Assembly: GCA_965208745.1 (NCBI GenBank)
Contig: CBDBPN010000004.1
Location: 4,092,001 to 4,156,000 of the forward strand
Source: VXNE01 sp965208745
GTDB lineage: Bacteria > Pseudomonadota > Gammaproteobacteria > Pseudomonadales > Azotimanducaceae
DNA length: 64,000 nucleotides
Direction: 5' to 3'
Each line of letters starts with the position of its first letter. The first letter of the stretch is position 1. Below, in pieces: positions 57,125 through 64,000 of the stretch. Below the pieces are notes generated by a model. The model was not told the origin of the DNA, did no database searches, and was given only the letters and a program-made list of their open reading frames with translations. Position numbers and translations under genes: made by a program.

Positions 57125-57538
57125 CTACCGGAACTCGTGGTACCAAACGCCGGCCGCGCGCAGTTCCAGGGCCTTGGTCACGAACGGTGCGGTCGGTTCC
57201 GGCAGCCGGTCCGGCGCGGCCCAGGTCAACGCGTCGCAGAACTCCGGTTCGCCAATCCGCGCGTTCCCGGTCCACCGCCGCGCTTCGAACAGGAAGTCGA
57301 CGCCGTGTCGGTAGGGCATGGCGATGACGGGTTCGATCTCCGCGACATCGATGCACACCTCCTCCAACACCTCCCGGATCGCCGCCCGGGCGACTTCCTC
57401 GCCGCGGTCCACATGACCCCCCGGCAGCGTGTAGTAGCCGTCGAGAAACCCGGTGTTGGCGCGGCGGAGCACGAGGAGCCGTCCGTCGGCGTCGAAGACG
57501 AACGTGTGCGCGATGAGGCGGAAGAAGGCGCGTTCCAT
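57125..57538 (-). CDS. Nudix hydrolase
   Basis: This 137-residue Nudix-fold hydrolase has the box GGHVDRGEEVARAAIREVLEEVC (about 41-63), with all catalytic Glu residues. Nearby LVLRRANTGFLDGYYTLPGG is typical of MutT-like enzymes. The substrate may be a damaged nucleotide or a dinucleotide. It lies 60 bases from mdh on the same strand, and its start is 53 bases from the divergent AAA ATPase gene. Confidence 0.9.
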   Translation of the reverse strand: MERAFFRLIAHTFVFDADGRLLVLRRANTGFLDGYYTLPGGHVDRGEEVARAAIREVLEEVCIDVAEIEPVIAMPYRHGVDFLFEARRWTGNARIGEPEFCDALTWAAPDRLPEPTAPFVTKALELRAAGVWYHEFR

Positions 57539-57591
57539 GGGACACCATCTTAGCCCCCGGCTCGACTCGGTCTGTTAGCCTCGTCGTGGAC

Positions 57592-58380
57592 ATGCCCTTC
57601 CTCAGCGAAATCCGGATGATCGCGGACACTGCGGACTTCCCGTTCTCGCTTCCGGTGTTCCGAAGCTTCGGCACGCTGCGCCTCCCGGCGCCGGTGACGT
57701 TTCTCGTCGGCGAGAACGGCTGCGGCAAGTCGACGCTCCTCGAGATCGTTGCCGCGGCGTTGCGCCTGCCCTCGCTGACGCAACGCTCCATCGAGACCCA
57801 TCCGCTCATGGAAGTGGCGCGCGAAGCGGCGGCCGGATTCCGGTTCGTGCGCCGCGGCGGCAGGCGTACGGGGTTCTACTTCCGTGCCGACGACGTCACG
57901 GGGTTCCTGCAGGCGGTCCGCCGCAACGCGGAAGAGCACGGGGCGCTCGCACGGCACTTCGAGGAGACGCTGCCGGAGGGGTGGGGCCGGGACCGCGCCG
58001 CGGGGGTGGCCCGGGCCCAGGGCCGCGCGTTCGCGGAGCGCTATGGCGAAGATCCCTTCGCCCGGTCGCACGGGGAACTCTTCCTCGACCTGTTCCGCGC
58101 GCGGCTGACCGGTCCTGGACTCTACCTGCTCGACGAGCCGGAGGTGCCGCTGTCGCCGACGAATCAGCTCGCCCTGCTGGCGATGATTGGCGATGCGGCG
58201 ACCGAGGGCTCGCAGTTCCTCATCGCGACGCACTCACCGATCCTGATGGCGCTGCCGGGCGCGGTGATCCTCGACATGGACGTGTCGCCGCCGACGGCGG
58301 TCCCGTGGGAGGAGGTGGAGCACGTCGCCATCACCCGGGCGTTCCTGAGCCACCCGGAGTCCTTCCTCCGGCGGTTGTGA
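57592..58380 (+). CDS. AAA-family ATPase (OLD/RecF-like small type)
   Basis: This 262-residue P-loop ATPase of the ABC/RecF superfamily has Walker A at 40-48 (GENGCGKST), a signature-like region, Walker B LYLLDEPEVPLSP and the switch LIATHSPILMALPG. The small size matches predicted ATPases of unknown function in many bacteria. A GTG six bases earlier is an alternative start. There is no partner nuclease beside it, which argues against an OLD-type defence system. Confidence 0.85.
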   Translation: MPFLSEIRMIADTADFPFSLPVFRSFGTLRLPAPVTFLVGENGCGKSTLLEIVAAALRLPSLTQRSIETHPLMEVAREAAAGFRFVRRGGRRTGFYFRADDVTGFLQAVRRNAEEHGALARHFEETLPEGWGRDRAAGVARAQGRAFAERYGEDPFARSHGELFLDLFRARLTGPGLYLLDEPEVPLSPTNQLALLAMIGDAATEGSQFLIATHSPILMALPGAVILDMDVSPPTAVPWEEVEHVAITRAFLSHPESFLRRL

Positions 58381-58430
58381 ACCTGGTATGGAGTGAGGCC
58401 AAGCGTACCGATGCCCGCCTGCGGCAAAGG

Positions 58431-58476
58431 GTGGGCGCCCACTACCGCCTCCCCGGCGCTGCCGGACAGTGGGCGC
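58431..58476. repeat. Nested palindromes
   Basis: GTGGGCGCCCAC (58431-58442) is a perfect 12-bp palindrome, and its right half GCGCCCACT pairs again with AGTGGGCGC at 58468-58476. The structure lies 50 bases after the ATPase stop. No T-run follows, so a Rho-independent terminator is doubtful. The rest of the gap up to the next gene is GC-rich and featureless. Confidence 0.5.
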
Positions 58477-58589
58477 TCGCGGACGGGCGCGAAAGCCCGG
58501 CGCTACCAGAAGGGACCGGCTTGCGGCCCCGTCCCCCCTGGTGGGCGCCGGTCGCCCGAGGATGTCAGGCTGTGGATTGCCGCTTCCCG

Positions 58590-58931
58590 TTACTCCGAAT
58601 CGTCGGACGCCGTCAGCTCGTTCCAGATGCGCAGCGCAACCACGCTGAACACCCCGGCATACGCCGCAACGACGATCTGATCCATGATCGCGTCCAGGAA
58701 GCCGCCTATCACGTGGATGTGGCCCAGGACGTCCGATGCCGATGCGGCCCCGAAGGCGATCACGCCGATCAGGTATGCGCCCGCATCGTCCGGATCGACG
58801 TTCATGCCGGCGTAGATCAGTCCGAGGACGACCAACGCGAGCGGCAGGAGGTTCTGCGGAACCATGCCGGGCCAGAGGCCCTCCAGGATGGCCGCGATCA
58901 GTGCAAGCACCGACAGGACTTTCGTCGCCAT
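58590..58931 (-). CDS. Small membrane protein, unknown
   Basis: This 113-residue hydrophobic protein has three or four predicted membrane helices: VLSVLALIAAILEGLW, LLPLALVVLGLIYAGM, GAYLIGVIAFGAASASDVLG and IVVAAYAGVFSVVALRIW. No family is recognised. An RBS-like GAGAGGGA precedes the ATG. It stands alone between the AAA ATPase gene and a divergent dioxygenase. It belongs to the inner membrane; its role cannot be inferred. Confidence 0.7.
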   Translation of the reverse strand: MATKVLSVLALIAAILEGLWPGMVPQNLLPLALVVLGLIYAGMNVDPDDAGAYLIGVIAFGAASASDVLGHIHVIGGFLDAIMDQIVVAAYAGVFSVVALRIWNELTASDDSE

Positions 58932-59253
58932 TTTTCCCTCTCCTCGATCAATTTCCCCAGCACCATCGGTTGCCGGTTCCGGAGGGTCGCGGCGAACCTA
59001 CGGTACGAGTGACCTATATCATTTTTGGACGCTCAGTAACATCGCGATGGTGTTGTGAAATGTTTCAACAGGTTACAGAACTTGTCGGCCCTTGAGGGGC
59101 GCGGCTCGGCGGGCGTCCGAAGCCGGTCTCGGGAGGGGCCGCGGGGGTGGGACATCGCGCCCTCGGCGGACACGCGGCTACAATGCGGCGACCGTACGCC
59201 GGCCGGGCCGGGGCGGACACGCGGCGACACCGTATCGAACAGGGAGGAAATAC
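58932..59253. promoter_or_regulatory. Divergent intergenic region with imperfect palindrome
   Basis: This 322-base gap separates two divergent genes. It contains a locally AT-rich stretch with an imperfect palindrome at 59051-59070 (TGTTGTGAAATGTTTCAACA), which may be an operator. The remainder is GC-rich. No RNA gene was recognised. Confidence 0.4.
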
Positions 59254-60144
59254 ATGAGGCTGGACGACTACGACGTCTATCCGGACGTCGACCGACTGAT
59301 GGGCGAGATCAGGAAGTACGACCTCTTCGAGCACGTGGTCGAACTCGAGGCGTACGGGTTGACCATCGTGCCGCCGGAGAAGATGCACGCCAGCGAGGGA
59401 TTCGCCGACCGGCTGCGGGACGCCATCCTCCGGGTCTGCGAGCGGCGCAACGGCGTGAAGTTCGGCGACCACCGGACCTCGACCGTCAAGGGCGCGGAAG
59501 TCATGGGGAACAGTTGGGACCTCCTCGAGGAGGACGAAGTGTTCGTCGAGGCCGCGATCAACCCGGTCAACCTGGCGCTCGTCCGCTGGCTGCTGGGGCA
59601 GAGCGCCGTGTTCTCCGGTCAGACCTGGATCATCAAGGGCAGCGGCGACGGCGCCGTCGGCCTGCACAGCGACTCCCACGGCATACCGCCGGGCGCCGGC
59701 CAGATCGCGCACATGTGCAACGCGTCCTTTCTCTGCACCGACTACGAGAGCGCCGCCGACGGACCGACGGTGTTCGTGCCGGGCAGCCATCACCAGGGCC
59801 GCGCGACCCTGCCCCACGAGGCCGAACTCGACAACACGCCGTTCCGGTTCGTCCCGCTGATCGCGAAGGCCGGATCGCTCGCCATCTGGAACGGCGCCAC
59901 CTGGCACGCCTCCGAGGCCCGCACGAAGCCGGGCCTCCGCGTCACGCTCGTGCAGAACTACATGCGCGCGTACATGCGCCCGCAGCGGAACTACGAGGTC
60001 GGCACGTCGCCGCAACTGCTGGAGAAGTATCCGGAACTGGCACGCGTGATCGGCAAGTCCCTCTATCCGTATGCGGACAGCCGGAATCCGGACTGGGAAC
60101 GCGTCCCGACGTTCATGCGGACGGGCACGGACCCGTTCGCCTGA
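59254..60144 (+). CDS. Phytanoyl-CoA dioxygenase family protein
   Basis: This 296-residue Fe(II)/2-oxoglutarate dioxygenase has the metal motif LHSDSH (His138, Asp140), the distal His in TWHASEARTKPGLR with the oxoglutarate-binding Arg, and VFVPGSHHQG. It is a distinct paralogue from the PhyH protein at 35 kb. The start at 59254 has GGGAGG upstream. A coupled esterase-like gene follows 20 bases later, so they may modify the same molecule. Confidence 0.9.
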   Translation: MRLDDYDVYPDVDRLMGEIRKYDLFEHVVELEAYGLTIVPPEKMHASEGFADRLRDAILRVCERRNGVKFGDHRTSTVKGAEVMGNSWDLLEEDEVFVEAAINPVNLALVRWLLGQSAVFSGQTWIIKGSGDGAVGLHSDSHGIPPGAGQIAHMCNASFLCTDYESAADGPTVFVPGSHHQGRATLPHEAELDNTPFRFVPLIAKAGSLAIWNGATWHASEARTKPGLRVTLVQNYMRAYMRPQRNYEVGTSPQLLEKYPELARVIGKSLYPYADSRNPDWERVPTFMRTGTDPFA

Positions 60145-60164
60145 TTGCGGCAGGAGTGCACGAC

Positions 60165-61235
60165 ATGACCACCACCCGACCCCATCTCGCGGGGCGACTC
60201 GGCGACGCGGAGGCGACGCTCGCGACGGATCCACGCACGGACCCGCGTCTCGTGGCCGTCTTCGGGGAGTCGGCGACCATACTGTCCGGCATGCGGCCCC
60301 TCGCCCTCGACACCTCGTACGCCGACTGCCTCGCGTACTGCGCCGCCCTGGAGTCCGCGACGGAGGAGCAGGCCGCCGCGCTCGAGGCGACTCTGCCGGC
60401 CTTCGAGGGCGTCGCGTCGTCGACGGAGACCATCGAAGGCCTCGACGGCAACGCGATCACGCTCCACCTGGATCGCCCGCGGATCGACGACGGTCCCTGG
60501 CCCTGCATCGTCCACCTGCATGGCGGGGGCATGGTGATCGGGAGCGCCGACGACCCGACGACCGTGCGTTGGCGCAAGAGCCTCGCGGAGACCGGCCTGC
60601 TCGTGGTCGGCGTGGAGTTCCGCAACGGCGGGGGGAGACTCGGCAACCATCCGTTCCCCGCCGGGCTCGACGACTGCGCGAGCGCCGTGCGCTGGGTGCG
60701 CGCGCAGCGCGCCCGGCTGGGTGCGTCCACCCTCGTCGTGGAGGGCGAGTCCGGCGGCGGCAACCTCTCCCTGGCCGTGGCGCTGAAGGCGAACCGGGAG
60801 GGGTGGATCGACGCCATCGACGGCGTGTACGCGATGTGCCCCTACATCTCCGGGGCGTACGTGGACCCGCCTTCGGGCCTTCCGTCGCTGCGGGAGAACG
60901 ATGGCTACGGCGGGATGCACTGTTCGATGATGGCGGGGCTCGCCCGGGTGTACGACGAGGAGGGGCCGGCGCGGACGGATCCGCTGGCATGGCCGCTACA
61001 TGCCCGCCCCGAGGACCTCGCCGGCCTGCCGCCGCACATCGTGTCGGTCAACGAACTGGATCCGCTGCGCGACGAGGGCCTGGCGTACTATCGGATGTTA
61101 GCCGCGGCGGGGGTCCCCGCCGTGGGGCGCACGGTGCACGGCACGAGCCATGGCGCGGACGTGATGTTCGACGTGGTGCCGGAAGTCTGCGCGGAGACGC
61201 TGCGCTCGGTCGTGGGGTTCGCGCGGTCGCTGTAG
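60165..61235 (+). CDS. Alpha/beta hydrolase (HSL/BD-type esterase)
   Basis: This 356-residue esterase of the hormone-sensitive lipase group has the oxyanion HGGG in CIVHLHGGGMVIGSADDP, the nucleophile GESGGGN, Asp in VNELDPLRDEG and His in GTSHGADV. It would hydrolyse carboxylic esters. It lies 20 bases downstream of the PhyH gene on the same strand, suggesting one transcription unit and a shared substrate. Confidence 0.9.
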   Translation: MTTTRPHLAGRLGDAEATLATDPRTDPRLVAVFGESATILSGMRPLALDTSYADCLAYCAALESATEEQAAALEATLPAFEGVASSTETIEGLDGNAITLHLDRPRIDDGPWPCIVHLHGGGMVIGSADDPTTVRWRKSLAETGLLVVGVEFRNGGGRLGNHPFPAGLDDCASAVRWVRAQRARLGASTLVVEGESGGGNLSLAVALKANREGWIDAIDGVYAMCPYISGAYVDPPSGLPSLRENDGYGGMHCSMMAGLARVYDEEGPARTDPLAWPLHARPEDLAGLPPHIVSVNELDPLRDEGLAYYRMLAAAGVPAVGRTVHGTSHGADVMFDVVPEVCAETLRSVVGFARSL

Positions 61236-61400
61236 CCGCGGGGCTTGTCCGCGCCCGTGGTGGTCCGTGTACGGCTTCGACACGGAAGGCCGGCCCGTCA
61301 GTGGTGGTCCCCGCACGATTTCGACGAAACAGCCACGGATACGCAAGCTCTGCTATGCTCGGATCGCCAGAATTTGTCGAGTCGCCAACGGGAGTAACCG

Positions 61401-61700
61401 ATGAGTACCATGACCATTCTCGTCGGCATACAGGCTGACGGTTACACCTTCCAGTTGGCGCCACGCAGCAGGCAACTGCTCGGCGAGACCCGTGCTGACG
61501 ACACGCCGCTGCCCGCCAGCGTTTTTTTGCGCTACGAGACGCAACACGATGTCGTGCGTGTCCTCGGCAAGCACGAACTCCGCTGGACCGTCGCTGAGAC
61601 ACTGACCGGCCTGCCAAGAGACCAACTCGCCCAGATCATCAATAGCCTTGAGTACGTCGATCCCAAACGCGACTTCGCACCCATCCACGCCGCAGCGTGA
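61401..61700 (+). CDS. Small hypothetical protein
   Basis: This 99-residue protein (start MSTMTILVGIQADGYTFQLA) has no recognised family. It has a simple beta-strand-like N-terminus and a helical C-terminus (VAETLTGLPRDQLAQIINSL). GGAGTAA precedes the ATG. It overlaps the next gene by 53 bases and is less GC-rich than core genes around it, so it is probably accessory. Confidence 0.6.
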   Translation: MSTMTILVGIQADGYTFQLAPRSRQLLGETRADDTPLPASVFLRYETQHDVVRVLGKHELRWTVAETLTGLPRDQLAQIINSLEYVDPKRDFAPIHAAA

Positions 61701-62175
61701 CGAGGGGCCCGACAATCTGTTCACCGGCAAAGCCGGTGAGTACGAGGTCGCTTCCCAACTTCTGATCCGGTACTGGCAAGTCGCCTTTCCCGCCGTTGAC
61801 ATCGGTCACGATCTCCTCATCTCTGACGGCGACTTCGTCCAACGAGTTCAGGTCAAGACCAGCCGCGCAATCGAGCAAAAGCGCTCCTACGTTGGTCGGT
61901 TCCATATCCCTCGCGATCAACTGGCGTCGCCCACAACACCCGAGTTGCTCTACGTGCTCGCCGTGTACCGACAGGGGCAATGGTCGGATTTCGTCGTCAC
62001 GCCCCGGGACCAGCTATTCAGCGAACACGACCTCCACAACGTTGGCACGACATCCAAGACGGGCAAAGGCGTCACCTTCCGTCTTCGTTTCGACAACGGT
62101 GCCGTCGTCTCCGGCAAACGCGATTGGACACGCTACCGACGGGCTTGGCCGGAATCAGCAGCCCGAAACTCCTAG
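61648..62175 (+). CDS. Putative PD-(D/E)XK-type nuclease domain protein
   Basis: This 175-residue protein has features of the PD-(D/E)XK fold: a helix with Glu (GKAGEYEVASQLLIRYW, residue 31-33), Asp55 in DIGHDLLIS and Q68-V-K70 in RVQVKTSRA. Such proteins include endonucleases of restriction and defence systems, but also non-catalytic relatives. A TTG start at 61648 is given; it overlaps the small gene before. The pair is followed by a broken IS and a CRISPR remnant, which fits a mobile accessory context. The assignment is tentative. Confidence 0.6.
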   Translation: MSTSIPNATSHPSTPQRDEGPDNLFTGKAGEYEVASQLLIRYWQVAFPAVDIGHDLLISDGDFVQRVQVKTSRAIEQKRSYVGRFHIPRDQLASPTTPELLYVLAVYRQGQWSDFVVTPRDQLFSEHDLHNVGTTSKTGKGVTFRLRFDNGAVVSGKRDWTRYRRAWPESAARNS

Positions 62176-62316
62176 CGTTGGCCCCCAACGCGACGCTCGG
62201 TCCAAGCGGATGCGGGGGAGCCCAAATGCTGACCGGTGTAATTGCAGAAACGTATTTTGACAGCCGGGAACAACTTCGGATAGCGCTGCCCCGGGAGCGT
62301 CTCGGGGAACGATCAT

Positions 62317-63415
62317 GCCGAGGAAGAGTCCCTTCGCGATTTCCAGGTTCAGCGCGCCCGGATGATCCTCCTGGCCGCGCAGGGACTGCGCAACGACGAG
62401 ATCGCCGCGCGGCTCAACACGCGGCGCGAGGTCGTCAGCCAGTGGCGGCAACGGTTCTTCCACGAACGCCTGCCAGGACTCGACGAGCGCCCCCGGCCCG
62501 GACGCCCCCGGGCTTCCCCCCCCCCCCCCCCCCCCCCCCCGGAGCTGGTCGTTCAGGTCAAGGCGCTGGCCTGTGAGTTGCCGGCCAATCTGGGACTGCC
62601 GCTGTCGCGCATGAGCATCGCCGACATGGCGCGCGAAGTGCGCCGCGCCGGCATCAAACGACAAGACCGTGTGGCGCTGGCTGCACGAGGACGCCATCCG
62701 TCCGTGGCGGCATCGCGGTTGGGTCTTCCCGCGCGACCCGGACTTCAGGGCCAAGGCCGGGCGCATCCTGGACCTCTACGAAGGCCACTGGAACGGAGTC
62801 CCCCTGCGCGACGACGAGTTCGTCATCTCAACGGACGAGAAAACCAGCATCCAGGCCCGCCAGCGTACCCACGGGTCGCTGCCGACCGCACCCCGCCAAG
62901 CCATGCGCGTCGAACATGAGTACGCGCCCACGGGGCATGGGCCTACCTGGCCGCCTGGGACGTGCATCGGGCCAAGATCAATGGGCTGTGCGAACGCAAG
63001 ACCGGCATCGCGCCATTCGGCCGCCTCCTGCGGCACGTGATGACCCAGGAACCCTATCGCTCCGCCCGGCGCGTGTTCTGGACCATGGACAACGGCTCCT
63101 CCCACCGCGGCCAGGCCTGCGTCGAGCGCATCCGGGAGGAATGGCCGACCACCGTTCCGGTCCACACGCCCGTACATGCCAGTTGGCTGAATCAGGTGGA
63201 TATCTATTTCTCCATCCTGCAGCGCAAGGTCCTTGACGCCCAATGACTTCCCCTCCCTCGAAGCCCTCGAGGAGCGCTTGCACGCCTTCGCCCGCCACTA
63301 CGAAACCATTGCCCGGCCCTTCGAGTGGAAGTTCACCCGCAAAGACCTCGACGATCTGCTGTCGCGCATCGACCGCGCCCATGCCCGCCAACAGCCCCTC
63401 CTCGCCGCCGCGTAG
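62317..63415 (+). pseudogene. IS630-family transposase, multiply frameshifted
   Basis: Pieces of one IS630-type transposase are spread over three frames in order: RARMILLAAQGLRNDEIAAR, the HTH-like REVVSQWRQRFFHERLPGLD, TVWRWLHEDAIRPWRHRGWV, EFVISTDEKTSIQARQRTHG, VFWTMDNGSSHRGQACVERI and HASWLNQVDIYFSILQRKVL, ending FTRKDLDDLLSRI. The catalytic Asp residues appear in TDEKTS and TMDNGSSHRG, but several frameshifts, a loss in the N-terminal region and a 25-C homopolymer make it inactive. Confidence 0.88.
62516..62540. repeat. 25-base C homopolymer
   Basis: There is an unbroken run of 25 C inside the transposase remnant, at the Pro-rich linker between GRPRA and ELVVQV. Runs of this length are prone to slippage and to sequencing or assembly error; in intact relatives this linker is shorter and mixed. 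It may have caused or resulted from the loss of the gene. Confidence 0.9.
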
Positions 63416-63457
63416 AATACGTGTCCGAACTTATGACCCACAGGCACTAAGTCGGCA

Positions 63458-63533
63458 GGGTCCATCCCCGCGAGCGCGGGGAAGCCGAAACAATCTGACT
63501 GCCACTGTGCCTTGCGTTGGGTCCATCCCCGCG
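63458..63533. CRISPR. CRISPR remnant, type I-E-like, cut by IS
   Basis: A 29-base repeat at 63458-63486 begins GGGTCCATCCCCGCG and continues AGCGCGGGGAAGCC; its CCCCGCG...GCGCGGGG core forms the hairpin expected for Cas6e. A 32-base spacer follows (63487-63518), then a second repeat start GGGTCCATCCCCGCG (63519-63533), which is cut by the IS3-family element. The period of 61 bases is typical for type I-E. No cas genes are seen in the window; the array may continue to the right of the IS. Confidence 0.85.
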
Positions 63534-64000
63534 TGAGCTGGTCCCGGTTTTTTGGACAGTTGGCTAAGGTGTACTCCGGCGTCGAGAGGAGACACTGTGA
63601 TGGCCAGGAAGAGACGCCGTTTCACGGCGGAGTTCAAGAAGCGTGTGGCGCTGGAGGCGCTGCGGGAGCGGGAGCCGGTGCAGGCGATCGCGGCGCGCCA
63701 CGAGGTGCACCCGAACCAGGTGGGCGCGTGGAAGCGGCAGGCGGTGGAGGGTCTGGACGAGGTGTTCTCGCAGCCCGGCTCGAAGCGCGGTGCGGAGCAC
63801 GAGGCGACGATCCGGGACCTGCACGCGAAGATCGGCGAGCTGACGGTGGAGCGGGATTTTTTTCTGCGCGGGTTGGAGCGCTGAGCCGTTCGGAGCGTGC
63901 CGCGCTGGTGGATCGCGGCTGTGGGCTGTCGCTGTCGCGGCAGTGTGCTCTGCTCGGCGTGAGCCGCTCGTCGCAGTACTACGAGCCGGTGGGGGAGAGC
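63534..64000 (+). mobile_element. IS3-family insertion sequence, copy 2 (right-truncated)
   Basis: The left end TGAGCTGGTCCCGGTTTTTT is identical to the copy at 20277, and the sequence then follows that copy with only a few base differences until the window ends. It is inserted within a CRISPR repeat. Both copies are nearly identical, so transposition was recent. Confidence 0.93.
63600..63884 (+). CDS. IS3-family OrfA, copy 2
   Basis: This 94-residue product is nearly identical to OrfA of the first copy (RRRFTAEFKKRVALEALRER, ERDFFLRGLER). It has the HTH domain and the T7 slippery site at its 3' end. The following orfB is cut by the window edge. Confidence 0.92.
   Translation: MARKRRRFTAEFKKRVALEALREREPVQAIAARHEVHPNQVGAWKRQAVEGLDEVFSQPGSKRGAEHEATIRDLHAKIGELTVERDFFLRGLER

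Noticed and set aside
57592..58380. An OLD-type or Gabija-like defence ATPase
   Set aside because: The protein lacks a TOPRIM domain and no UvrD-like helicase or nuclease is adjacent, so a defence role is not supported.
58381..58589. A tRNA or small RNA gene after the AAA ATPase
   Set aside because: There are palindromes but no acceptor/T-arm pattern (GGTTCGA-type loop) and no CCA end at tRNA spacing.

Overview
The window is GC-rich (roughly two thirds G+C) and bacterial, with tightly packed genes, many ATGA/GTGA start-stop overlaps and frequent GTG/TTG starts. A Syd homologue (a protein largely confined to gammaproteobacteria), together with PurU, a YegD-like Hsp70, a NudL-type Nudix enzyme and MnmH, suggests a gammaproteobacterium. 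The many CaiB, PhyH, SDR, sulfatase and Gfo/Idh genes fit a free-living or host-associated (for example marine) heterotroph. That placement is inference; no rRNA or tRNA gene was seen.

Layout. 1-5.1 kb is a decayed mobile island: a deletion-remnant integrase at the left edge, a complete tyrosine recombinase, two coupled secreted proteins of unknown function, and two diverged copies of a dead gene. 5.1-20 kb is mostly housekeeping and catabolic: sulfatase, fused CaiB transferase, FitAB-type toxin-antitoxin, enoyl-CoA hydratase, split-barrel flavoprotein, MnmH, Sel1-type lipoprotein, MsrA, Hsp70, NudL, a thioesterase, and a GbsR-type regulator with a perfect palindromic operator and an epimerase. 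At 19.0-20.1 kb lies a probable selenoprotein, a carboxymuconolactone decarboxylase/AhpD-like enzyme whose second redox cysteine is an in-frame TGA followed by a bacterial SECIS-like hairpin. 20.1-23.4 kb is an AlbA_2/Schlafen-type gene cut near its 3' end by a complete IS3-family element with a 3-bp target duplication.

23.6-35 kb carries a MetY-like gene, hydrolases, an operon with three tandem paralogous SDRs and a cupin, a cyclase, a DUF2332 protein, an MFS transporter and small enzymes. 35-40.2 kb is a carbohydrate or cyclitol catabolic cluster (PhyH, two TIM-barrel isomerases, two divergent Gfo/Idh/MocA dehydrogenases). 40.2-43.4 kb is a defence and toxin-antitoxin scrapyard: RES/ParS pair, a transposase fragment fused to a truncated YjiT-like gene, HicBA, and a remnant antitoxin.

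43.6-61.2 kb is core-like: TauD dioxygenase, PurU, MtnA, an EF-hand/ECF-sigma/anti-sigma/metal-sensor cluster, Syd, membrane dipeptidase, a PIN toxin-antitoxin pair, an Ada-AlkA/Ogt alkylation-repair pair, a PMI-like cupin, metallophosphoesterase, MBL hydrolase, malate dehydrogenase, Nudix, AAA ATPase, PhyH and an esterase. 61.4-64 kb is accessory again: a small protein with a PD-(D/E)XK-like nuclease, a broken IS630 transposase containing a 25-C homopolymer, and a type I-E-like CRISPR remnant interrupted by a second, near-identical copy of the IS3 element, which runs off the right edge.

The strongest candidates for a second look are the selenoprotein with its SECIS hairpin, the paired IS3 insertions (one in a defence-like gene, one in a CRISPR repeat), the YjiT-like/transposase chimera, and the unexplained secreted-protein operon inside the recombinase island.
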